DNA of 30,350 nt from Nitrosopumilaceae archaeon. Lineage in GTDB: Archaea; Thermoproteota; Nitrososphaeria; Nitrososphaerales; Nitrosopumilaceae. The stretch lies in assembly GCA_030697975.1 (NCBI GenBank), contig JAUYOQ010000318.1:1-30350 (forward strand), written 5' to 3'. Under the pieces are notes generated by a model. The model searched no databases, was not told the origin of the DNA, and was given only the letters and a program-made list of their open reading frames with translations. Positions 23,785 to 30,350 of this stretch are shown one piece after another. How positions within the stretch are numbered: position 1 is the stretch's first letter; each line of letters begins with the position of its first letter. A program made the translations under genes and the position numbers.

Positions 23785-24558
23785 ATGAATTTGAAAAAGA
23801 TTGAACTCAACAAAATTTACAATATGAACTGCGTTGAAGGAATGAAGTTAATCAAGAACAACATAATTGATCTTATCGTAACAGATCCTCCATTTGCTAT
23901 AGGATTCAAAGCAACAAAACAAAATTACAATCGCACTGCATCACGAGTGATACAAGGCTATAACGAAATCAAAGCTGAAGATTATTATGATTTCACATAT
24001 AGTTGGATGAAAGAATGCTTTAGGATTCTAAAAGAATCTGGCAGCATGTACGTTTTTTCAGGATGGAACAATCTTAAGGACATTCTGATGGCACTTGATG
24101 AGGTTGGTTTTACCACCATAAATCACATAATTTGGAAATATCAATTCGGGGTTGTCACTGCAAAAAAATTTGTCACTTCACACTATCACTGTCTTTTTGT
24201 ATGCAAAAATGAGAAAAAAAGAAAGTTCTACCCATATACAAGATTCAAGAAAAATTCAAAGACTACAGAAGGGCGAAGTCTTCACTATAAGGATAAAGAA
24301 GATGTGTGGGAGATAAAACGGGAATACTGGACAGGTGATCAAAAAACACCCACTAAATTGCCATCAGAACTAATCAAGAAAATTTTGGAATATTCTAGCA
24401 CAAAGACTGACACTATCTTGGATCCTTTCTTAGGATCAGGACAAGTCGCAGTAGTTAGTAAAATGTTGGGAAGAAAGTATTTGGGGTTTGAGATTGTACA
24501 AGACTATTACAAATTTGCAAAAAAACGACTAGACAAGAATCTATATCGATTAAAATAA
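23785..24558 (+). CDS. Beta-class DNA N4/N6 methyltransferase, apparently solitary
   Basis: This enzyme methylates the exocyclic amino group of adenine or cytosine in DNA. It has 257 residues from ATG 23785. The catalytic motif IV TDPPF (33-37) comes before the SAM motif I DPFLGSGQ (213-220), an order that defines the beta class. Between them lies the putative target-recognition region. No restriction endonuclease gene is adjacent, so it is probably an orphan methyltransferase. An upstream in-frame ATG at 23752 exists, but an A/T box at about 23757-23764 favours the ATG at 23785. The target sequence cannot be deduced. Confidence 0.92.
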   Translation: MNLKKIELNKIYNMNCVEGMKLIKNNIIDLIVTDPPFAIGFKATKQNYNRTASRVIQGYNEIKAEDYYDFTYSWMKECFRILKESGSMYVFSGWNNLKDILMALDEVGFTTINHIIWKYQFGVVTAKKFVTSHYHCLFVCKNEKKRKFYPYTRFKKNSKTTEGRSLHYKDKEDVWEIKREYWTGDQKTPTKLPSELIKKILEYSSTKTDTILDPFLGSGQVAVVSKMLGRKYLGFEIVQDYYKFAKKRLDKNLYRLK

Positions 24559-24560
24559 TT

Positions 24561-24905
24561 TTATAATGCCTTTTTATCAGAATCTGGATTTGGCTGTCCA
24601 ATTTTTGATGAAATACTTTCTCTTAACTCCACATCTGTTTTGTTAGTAAAGTTAATTCCTAATGATTTTGCAATCATTTCAAGCTTTTGCCTTTCATTTT
24701 GCACAGGGCCACTTATCTCAATATTTGTATTGGAAAAATCTTTAATGTTGTTTTGAAATTGATTTTTTGTCTTATTGTATTCACCAACAGCTCGTCCAAT
24801 TTTTTTTGCAACATCAGGAAGTTTGTTTGTTCCTAACAAAACAACAAGTGCTACAAAGATGATAATTATCCATTCACTGCCCATGATATTAAGAGAGTAA
24901 TCCAT
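24561..24905 (-). CDS. tatA: Twin-arginine translocase subunit TatA/TatB-like
   Basis: TatA forms the pore component that carries folded proteins across the membrane. About 114 residues: a short N-terminus, one hydrophobic helix (WIIIIFVALVVLLG), the hinge and LPDVAKKIGRAVGEYNKT amphipathic helix typical of TatA, then a polar tail ending DKKAL. The frame is open to a GTG at 24908. ATG 24905 is preferred because TTTAATTTTAAT on the minus strand (about 24926-24937) is TATA-like 26 bases upstream; ATG 24884 (MGSEWI) is a further option. No tatC is in the window. Confidence 0.92.
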   Translation of the reverse strand: MDYSLNIMGSEWIIIIFVALVVLLGTNKLPDVAKKIGRAVGEYNKTKNQFQNNIKDFSNTNIEISGPVQNERQKLEMIAKSLGINFTNKTDVELRESISSKIGQPNPDSDKKAL

Positions 24906-24932
24906 CACTGAATCAAATATCTCGGATTAAAA

Positions 24933-26108
24933 TTAAAGATTTGGATTCCACTGTACTTTGAGTTTTCGTTTATTTGCAAGGATTATTCCTGTAATAGCAA
25001 TGCCAATCACAAAAAAGGCAAAGTATGGCGCATCAGTACCAAGAAAATGAGATACTATTCCAGCAAATAATGGTCCTACGGCCCAACCTATCCCAAAGGT
25101 TGCCTCATATGCGCCGATTAGTCCGCCAGAAAACTTTTTCTGAACTTTACGCATGATAAGCTCAAAAGTTAGAGGGAAGTAGATGGTATAACCAAAACCT
25201 AGTATCAACATGGCTATTGTAAACCCCTCAAACGTAAATGAGTAAAAAGCGACAAGCATTCCAAACGCGATGGAAAGTATTGTGGCAACTAGGCTGTAAA
25301 AAATTCTTTTTTCTAATGGCCCAATAAACACAAGAGTGACAAGCCTTGATATCCCAAAGATAAAGAACAAAAGCTCGATTCCTGATTCTGAAATTGATCT
25401 ATCGTTCATAAAGGCAGGATAAATGGTAAGAAAAGTACCAAAGGAAGCGCTGCAAAATATCAAAATCATAATTATTAGTGGAAATTGAGCCATTTGCTTT
25501 ACAGATCCAATCGAAAGTGTAGCGTTCTGCGTTGTTTTTCCATATTTTGTTAAAAGCAAACTTGCTATGATGGCTATGGCGATAGTATAGGTGGCATACT
25601 GAAACAGGATGCGGTATGTGACATCAAGATTTTCAAGTAAAAATGTGCCGATCAATGGACCAATCATTAGGCCACCTACAAAAAATCCCATAAACCGAGC
25701 TATTGATTTTACACGGCGCTCAGGTGTTTCTACATGTGCAATTATTCTTTCACATGGTGGCCAAAAAAACGCATGGGCTAATCCAGTCATAGCTCTAAAG
25801 GCTGCTACTTCTGGAACTGATTGAGAAATTGACAGTAAATAGATTGATGCAGTGTTAATTGCTATTCCGGCAGACAGTAACAAACCATTGTTGAACCTAT
25901 CAAGCAAGATTCCTACAACAAGTGGAATAAACATGTACGGCAGAAAATTCATCAGACCGATAATTCCCAACTCAAAATATGATGCACCAATTGCCTCCTT
26001 TGCAAAAACAGGAACTATTGGATTATGCATTCCATAGGATAGCCCTACTAGTAATGCGGTGGCATAAACTAAGACAAGTGGACGTTTCATATCATTTGTA
26101 AGCTGCAA
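24933..26108 (-). CDS. Major facilitator superfamily transporter
   Basis: The 391-residue protein has about twelve hydrophobic helices and N-terminal LLVGLSYGMHNPIVPVFAKEAIGAS, then GILLDRFNNGLL as motif A. ARFMGFFVGGLMIGPLIG and GIGWAVGPLFAG repeat the glycine-rich pattern of MFS drug or sugar efflux proteins in both halves. The substrate is unknown. Its start overlaps the end of the upstream UbiE-like gene by 17 bases, so the two are one transcription unit. Confidence 0.9.
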   Translation of the reverse strand: MQLTNDMKRPLVLVYATALLVGLSYGMHNPIVPVFAKEAIGASYFELGIIGLMNFLPYMFIPLVVGILLDRFNNGLLLSAGIAINTASIYLLSISQSVPEVAAFRAMTGLAHAFFWPPCERIIAHVETPERRVKSIARFMGFFVGGLMIGPLIGTFLLENLDVTYRILFQYATYTIAIAIIASLLLTKYGKTTQNATLSIGSVKQMAQFPLIIMILIFCSASFGTFLTIYPAFMNDRSISESGIELLFFIFGISRLVTLVFIGPLEKRIFYSLVATILSIAFGMLVAFYSFTFEGFTIAMLILGFGYTIYFPLTFELIMRKVQKKFSGGLIGAYEATFGIGWAVGPLFAGIVSHFLGTDAPYFAFFVIGIAITGIILANKRKLKVQWNPNL

Positions 26109-26781
26109 CCATTATTGCTCCGCCCATAAGCTCTTTTTCAAACTCAACTCTTGAAAATTTTTCAAGGAGCATTTTCTCTAGCTTCTTGTTTTGTGGCCAG
26201 AGCTTGTACGTTCCATATAATGTAGCAAATTTTAAGCCTAGTTTGCCTCCTGCAATTAATGCTATAATTGGTAGTATTAATTTCAGATAAAATGAAACCC
26301 CAGCTCGCACAATGGCATTATCTGGTTTTCCTAAATCAACAATAACAAATCGTCCTTCTTTTTTTAAAACTCTGTGAATTTCAGAAATCGCAGTTTTAAG
26401 ACTAATTGCATCTCTTAAAGAATAGCCACACAACACAGCATCAAATTTTTCATTTTGAAATGGAATGTGCTCAAACACACCACATGATAAATCAGGTTTT
26501 TTGTCAAAAAACTTGCTAGTATTTTTTAGCATTGGAATGAGTGGATCATATAATGTGATGCTAATGTTGTCGCCAGCTACTTCCATGGCAGTCTTTGACA
26601 TATTTCCAAATCCGGAACCTGCATCAAGTATTACATCTCCACTCTTTACTCTGTTTTGAATTCCTCTTAGACGATGTCTTTTGTCTTTTCCAAGTGAAAT
26701 ATACGAATTGACCTTGTCATAGACTGGAATTATATCGCGTAAAACATCTAGAACTTCGTTCCAGTAACCGCCTAAACCCAC
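26092..26781 (-). CDS. UbiE/MenG-like class I SAM methyltransferase
   Basis: The 229-residue enzyme has SAM motif I LDAGSGFGN (52-60), FDAVLCGYSLRD and EIHRVLKKEGRFVIVDLGKPDN, all close to the UbiE/MenG group that C-methylates the quinone ring. Members of this phylum use menaquinone-type quinones, so a role in that pathway is plausible but unproven. Near residues 155-180 there is a hydrophobic stretch (FYLKLILPIIALIAGG), suggesting membrane association. The start is GTG 26781. It overlaps the MFS gene, hinting at a shared job. Confidence 0.83.
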   Translation of the reverse strand: MGLGGYWNEVLDVLRDIIPVYDKVNSYISLGKDKRHRLRGIQNRVKSGDVILDAGSGFGNMSKTAMEVAGDNISITLYDPLIPMLKNTSKFFDKKPDLSCGVFEHIPFQNEKFDAVLCGYSLRDAISLKTAISEIHRVLKKEGRFVIVDLGKPDNAIVRAGVSFYLKLILPIIALIAGGKLGLKFATLYGTYKLWPQNKKLEKMLLEKFSRVEFEKELMGGAIMVAAYK

Positions 26782-26847
26782 ACAAAAACTAGATTTGGCG
26801 GATATTATATTTGGTAGTAGGAATCAGACGAACAAAATAGGCAGTCT

Positions 26848-27573
26848 TTAGTCGGTAAACTTTTGTTTTGCTACCTGGTAGTATTTCTCAAGATCAGCTT
26901 CAGATATTCGCTGTAAACTCTTTGTATCATGTCTTACTTCTGCCATCTTGATATGTTTTATTCCTTCTTTTTGTTCACTCTTGAGATTTATCGCAGCAAT
27001 TGCAAGTGCAGCAGCATCTCCTTGAGATATTTCTGCTTTGTAATTTTTTTCCAAAAAGTTGGTAACGTCTTCTGATCCGGCTCCAATTGCTACAGCAGCA
27101 TATGATACATAGGTGCCACTTGGATCGGTTACGTAGATGGTGCCACCTTTTTCGTCAACACCAGCTATGATTAATGCAACACCATATGGTCGAACCCCTG
27201 AATACTGTGTAAACTGATGACACTGGTCGGCAAGATGTTTTGCAACCATTTCAACTGATGCTGGTTCATCATAAGTTAGCTTGCTGCTCTGTGAAAAGAA
27301 TCTGGCATTATCTACTTGTACACGTGCATCAGGGATATATCCAGCAGCAGCAACGCCAATATGTTCATCTACTTGGAAAATTTTCTGAGTTACTTCAGTT
27401 ACCTGAAGTGTGCGTGGCTTTTATTCTACTGCTATTATGACGCCATCTTTACTTTTGATTCCTATGGCAAGCGTTCCACGCTTTACGGTCTCTATTGCAT
27501 ATTCTACCTGATAGATTCTGCCATCTGGAGAATACATGGTAGGCGTCATATCATAGCCACGTGATGCCATCAT
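26848..27573 (-). pseudogene. psmA: Proteasome subunit alpha interrupted by an in-frame TAA
   Basis: PsmA forms the outer rings of the 20S proteasome and gates substrate entry. From ATG 27573 the frame begins MMASRGYDMTPTMYSPDGR and continues IYQVEYAIETVKRGT, the conserved alpha-type N-terminus. It then reads IIAVE, a TAA at 27421-27423, KPRTLQVTEV, and GVAAAGYIPDARV, and goes on through SGVRPYGVALIIAGVD to a normal C-terminus at 26848. Total length (241 codons plus stop) is normal, and no shift of frame is needed. I expect a Glu codon at the stop site (GAA to TAA, one base). An A/T box at 27597-27605 supports ATG 27573. The next in-frame Met (27249) would lack the N-terminal third. Confidence 0.9.
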
Positions 27574-27734
27574 TTCAAAGAAAATTCAATCATAGTTAAT
27601 TTAAGGGTATTTAGTACAAACGCCACTACCAATATCAAGATCTGTGATTTTGAATTGACACTAATTTTGAACAGATTTTAAAATTTTATTATTGATTTCA
27701 ATCGCAAATTTACCAGTGTAAAAATTAAACAAAC

Positions 27735-27742
27735 TTATATAA
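27735..27742 (+). promoter_or_regulatory. TATA box for gdhA
   Basis: TTATATAA is the most canonical TATA sequence in the window, centred at about 27738. Expected initiation is about 27764-27768, downstream of ATG 27753 but at the in-frame TTG at 27768. Confidence 0.55.
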
Positions 27743-27752
27743 TCTGAGAGGC

Positions 27753-29039
27753 ATGATCTCGATCAACTTGATCAAAAACGATCCCTTTCTCAATGCTACG
27801 AAACAACTTGATGATGCATGTCAAATATTAAAAATAGACAAGGGTGTTCGCGATTATCTTGCACAACCAAACAAAGTACTTCGAATAAAAATTCCAGTAA
27901 AAATGGATAATGGAAAAATTAGAATTTTCACAGGATTTCGTAGTCAACATAACAACGACAGGGGTCCATACAAGGGTGGCATAAGATACTTTGATCCAGA
28001 AGGCGGAATAGAATACATGGAACGTGAGGTCATGGCACTGTCTTCGTGGATGACATGGAAATGTGCAGTAGTTGACATACCGCTTGGTGGTGGTAAGGGA
28101 GGCGTTTACATTAATCCTAAAAAAGAAAAACTAAGCGATGGCGAGCTTGAAAGACTGACACGAAGATATGCATTCATGATTTCTGAGATAATCGGACCAC
28201 AAAAAGACATTCCTGCACCAGACGTTTACACAGGTGGAAGAGAGATGACGCAAATCATGGATACATTTGGCAAATTACATGGAATTACTAATCAACCAGG
28301 AGTCATAACAGGAAAACCAATCTCAATGGGTGGTTCATTAGCAAGAAATGTTGCAACTGGACTTGGTACTGCATATTGTGTGAGGGATGCCGCAAAGGTA
28401 TTGAAATTAAAGTTGAGCGGAGCAAAGGTAGTTCTCCAAGGATTTGGAAACGCTGCTACATTTGCAGGAGAATATCTTGAAAAAATGGGAGCCAAAGTCA
28501 TTGCTGCAAGTGACTCAAAAGGATCAATTGTTAACACAAACGGAATCAAGACAAGTAAGCTTATCGAATACAAGGAAAAGAAAGGCTCAGTAGTTGGCTT
28601 TCCGGGAAGCAAAAAAGTAACAACTGAAGAACTACTTACAACAAAATGTGACATTCTGGTGCCTGCTGCACTAGAAAATCAGATAACTGCAAGTATCGCA
28701 AAGAATCTTAAATGCAAAATCATTGCAGAGGCAGCCAACGGCCCAACATTGCCTGAAGCAGATCCAATAATCTACAAGAAGAAAATTATGGTTATTCCAG
28801 ACATACTGGCAAACTCGGGGGGTGTCTGCATTTCATATCTTGAATGGGTTCAAAATAACATGGGATACTATTGGGGCTTTGATGAGGTCGCAAAGAAAAT
28901 GGAAGACCACATCACACGAGGTTTCAGAGATACCTATGCACGTGCAAAGAAATACAACATCGACATGCGAAAGGCAGCTATGGTACTAGCTGTTGAACGT
29001 GTTGTTGAAGCATTCAACCAGCGAGGCCTTTGGCCTTAA
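27753..29039 (+). CDS. gdhA: Glutamate dehydrogenase
   Basis: Gdh interconverts glutamate and 2-oxoglutarate plus ammonium, a key nitrogen-assimilation step. The 428 residues match the hexameric archaeal type: FRSQHNNDRGPYKGGIRY, PLGGGKGGVYINP with the active-site lysine region, DIPAPDVYTGGREM, a Rossmann QGFGNAATFAGEYL and DILANSGGVCISYLEWVQN. ATG 27753 is the obvious start but sits only about 11 bases after the TATA box; TTG 27768, giving IKNDPFLNATKQ, would fit a leaderless mRNA better. Transcription converges on the Toprim gene; a T-run at about 29046-29051 could end it. Confidence 0.95.
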   Translation: MISINLIKNDPFLNATKQLDDACQILKIDKGVRDYLAQPNKVLRIKIPVKMDNGKIRIFTGFRSQHNNDRGPYKGGIRYFDPEGGIEYMEREVMALSSWMTWKCAVVDIPLGGGKGGVYINPKKEKLSDGELERLTRRYAFMISEIIGPQKDIPAPDVYTGGREMTQIMDTFGKLHGITNQPGVITGKPISMGGSLARNVATGLGTAYCVRDAAKVLKLKLSGAKVVLQGFGNAATFAGEYLEKMGAKVIAASDSKGSIVNTNGIKTSKLIEYKEKKGSVVGFPGSKKVTTEELLTTKCDILVPAALENQITASIAKNLKCKIIAEAANGPTLPEADPIIYKKKIMVIPDILANSGGVCISYLEWVQNNMGYYWGFDEVAKKMEDHITRGFRDTYARAKKYNIDMRKAAMVLAVERVVEAFNQRGLWP

Positions 29040-29049
29040 TTCTAATTTT

Positions 29050-29430
29050 TTAAATCAACTGCTTGTAACAACTTAATTGTTCAATACATCTGATCTTTCC
29101 TTTAGTTATAGTTACAAGTTCTTTCTTGAATGAAAGGTCGACTTTGGTACGGCGCTCTAGCTGTTCCATTATCTTACCTGTGAGGTATCTTCCTTTACGA
29201 TCACTATCAAAGAGAACTATCAGGTGTTTGTATCGTGAAGCCAAATCGGCAAATTTTGACACACCGCCAAACTTGTGAAACTCTAGTACTTTTCCAGAAA
29301 AACCAAGGCCTTTAAGCGCGTCTGCATCTCGTTTTCCTTCTACAATGACTGCGCTGTTGGCTTTTGAGTTAAGCGAGATTATAAAATTTTTAACATCAGA
29401 AATCTCTTGCTCTGAGAATTCCATGTTCAT
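29050..29430 (-). CDS. Toprim-domain protein (small primase-like)
   Basis: A stand-alone Toprim protein of 126 residues. The Toprim signature is complete: VIVEGKRD with E31, and IVLFDSDRKGR with D75 and D77, which bind Mg2+. This set occurs in small Toprim nucleases and primase-related proteins of archaea, often proposed to act on rRNA or DNA. The exact reaction is not known to me. The 3' end lies 10 bases from gdhA and converges on it; the 5' end diverges from the amidotransferase gene. Confidence 0.85.
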   Translation of the reverse strand: MNMEFSEQEISDVKNFIISLNSKANSAVIVEGKRDADALKGLGFSGKVLEFHKFGGVSKFADLASRYKHLIVLFDSDRKGRYLTGKIMEQLERRTKVDLSFKKELVTITKGKIRCIEQLSCYKQLI

Positions 29431-29472
29431 ACGTATTAATTTGACATATTAAGAATTTTATCAGCAACTCAA

Positions 29473-30153
29473 ATGGATGATGTCTTAGTCATACAAAACT
29501 CCTCAGCAGAAGGTCTAGGAAGTCTAGGGAGTCTTTTAGTAAATGATGGCTTTAGGCTACAAAATGTTTTTGCAAAAAAAGAGAAAATACCACAAAACGA
29601 TTACTCATTACTTGTTGTATTAGGTGCTCCAGAAAGCGCAAATGATAATTTAGATTATCTTAAAAATGAAATGACGCTAATTCGGCAATTCGTAAAAAAA
29701 GAAAAACCTGTTCTTGGAATATGTCTTGGCTCACAACTAATTGCAAAATCTTTTGGAGCACAAGTTTTTCGTGGAGATAGAACGGAAATTGGCTTTTATC
29801 ATGATTTACATATTAAGAATACCTCAAAACTGTTTTCAGGATTTGAAAACCCGTTTACAGTTTTTCATTGGCATGGAGATGCATTTTCTCTTCCACAAAA
29901 CGCAATACGGCTTGTTTCATCAACAGATTATGTAAATCAGGCATTTCTATTAGAAACTGCTGTAGGGATTCAGTTTCATATCGAGGTCACAAATGAAATG
30001 ATAAATCTATGGCTAGATACATCGCAGGAATTAAGCAAAGTCCAACACATCAACCCAAACAAAATCAAACAAGAAATTTCTGTAAATTTACCTAAAGTAA
30101 AAAAGAACATGGAAATTTTTTACAACAATTTCAAATCACAATTCCATATTTGA
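29473..30153 (+). CDS. Class I glutamine amidotransferase-like protein
   Basis: The 226-residue protein has a complete Cys-His-Glu triad: nucleophile C84 in LGICLGSQ, H169 and E171 in IQFHIEV. LLVVLGAPES precedes it and FHWHGDAF follows, as in the stand-alone GATases related to the GMP synthase glutaminase. Its synthase partner is not encoded nearby, so the physiological substrate is unknown. The stop codon TGA lies within the first copy of a 16-base direct repeat (30151-30166). Confidence 0.88.
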   Translation: MDDVLVIQNSSAEGLGSLGSLLVNDGFRLQNVFAKKEKIPQNDYSLLVVLGAPESANDNLDYLKNEMTLIRQFVKKEKPVLGICLGSQLIAKSFGAQVFRGDRTEIGFYHDLHIKNTSKLFSGFENPFTVFHWHGDAFSLPQNAIRLVSSTDYVNQAFLLETAVGIQFHIEVTNEMINLWLDTSQELSKVQHINPNKIKQEISVNLPKVKKNMEIFYNNFKSQFHI

Positions 30154-30198
30154 CCAAAGTTTAATATACTGAGCTTGGGCCGTGACCAAAGTTTAATA
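30151..30198 (+). repeat. Two copies of a 16-base direct repeat containing TATA-like boxes
   Basis: TGACCAAAGTTTAATA occurs at 30151-30166 and again at 30183-30198, exactly 32 bases apart. Each copy contains a TTTAATA box preceded by ACCAAAG. The first includes the amidotransferase stop. They look like tandem promoters for the next gene. Confidence 0.75.
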
Positions 30199-30207
30199 GT
30201 TTTTAGA

Positions 30208-30350
30208 ATGATTCCACATTACTTGAGATCGAGAACCATTACACTTGACTATGACTGGCAGAATTTTCAGTCTGTCCTAAACTGGAAGCAAAAACTACGA
30301 AAGAAATCACACAAAAAATTACTAAATGACAAGACCTGGAAGAATAACAA
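30208..30350 (+). CDS. N-terminal fragment of an unrecognised protein (3' partial)
   Basis: The frame is open from ATG 30208 to the right window edge (47 codons). It starts MIPHYLRSRTITLDYDW and is Lys-rich and basic. An alternative start is TTG 30223, about 27 bases after the second TATA-like repeat. Too short to assign to a family. Confidence 0.5.
   Translation, partial: MIPHYLRSRTITLDYDWQNFQSVLNWKQKLRKKSHKKLLNDKTWKNN

Noticed and set aside
27240..27564. Plus-strand ORFs opposite the proteasome gene
   Set aside because: The minus-strand frame encodes recognisable proteasome alpha sequence on both sides of the TAA; the plus frames have no family features.
28292..28654. 120-codon minus-strand ORF
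   Set aside because: Antisense to gdhA, which is well supported; no promoter or family features.
1..30350. CRISPR array, transposon or prophage
   Set aside because: No regularly spaced repeats, transposase, integrase or phage genes were found; the gene content is core chromosomal.
1..30350. General reassignment of TAA as a sense codon
   Set aside because: Several intact genes end normally in TAA, so only the two isolated in-frame TAA codons are unusual.

Overview
The window comes from an ammonia-oxidizing-type archaeon of the phylum Nitrososphaerota (Thaumarchaeota), most likely a low-GC marine or sediment Nitrosopumilales relative. This placement is inferred from the gene content: a eukaryote-type topoisomerase IB (a hallmark of this phylum), a TFE-beta/RPC34-like factor, an Elf1-like zinc ribbon, RadA, S30e, L21e, Rpb4/RpoF, fibrillarin with Nop5, a proteasome alpha subunit, and a short intron in a tRNA gene. 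It reads as an ordinary chromosomal core region. I see no insertion sequence, prophage or CRISPR array.

Layout. 1-3.7 kb: the partial TFE-beta gene is followed at once by rlmE (broken by one in-frame TAA), then trm1 on the minus strand, rnhB, and the minus-strand pair nop5-flpA. 4.9-6.6 kb: pyrD-pyrK. 6.7-8.4 kb: a radical SAM protein of unknown substrate. 8.4-12.2 kb: an informational cluster of rps30e, radA, rpl21e, rpoF, a DUF655 gene, ksgA and a HemK-like methyltransferase. 12.2-14.6 kb: an isocitrate/isopropylmalate-type dehydrogenase, a calcineurin-type phosphoesterase, tRNA-Ser(GCT) and two small genes of under 60 codons (Elf1-like and coiled coil). 14.6-18.1 kb: a SirB1-like protein, an unrecognised 399-residue protein, an MFS transporter and an intron-containing tRNA-Met. 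18.2-23.3 kb, all minus strand: topoisomerase IB, a short-chain dehydrogenase and a MrfA/Hrq1-like helicase. 23.5-27.6 kb: a small basic protein, a solitary DNA methyltransferase, TatA, a second MFS transporter, a UbiE-like methyltransferase and a proteasome alpha gene (also broken by one in-frame TAA). 27.7-30.35 kb: glutamate dehydrogenase, a Toprim protein, a class I glutamine amidotransferase and the start of one more gene.

How it works together. RNA modification (rlmE, trm1, flpA-nop5, ksgA), transcription (TFE-beta, RpoF, Elf1-like) and DNA maintenance (RadA, RNase HII, TopoIB, helicase, Toprim) dominate. Many genes have a TATA-like A/T box centred about 26 bases upstream of the start codon, as expected of leaderless archaeal transcripts. 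I used this to choose several GTG or TTG starts.

Most notable: two normally conserved genes (rlmE and psmA) each carry one TAA in an otherwise intact frame; tRNA-Met has a 19-base intron at the non-canonical position 30/31 with a recognisable bulge-helix-bulge; radA is preceded by three successive inverted repeats; and a 16-base direct repeat forms a tandem promoter-like element at the right edge. No stretch longer than 300 bases lacks a gene. The largest gap is 23271-23476 (206 bases).
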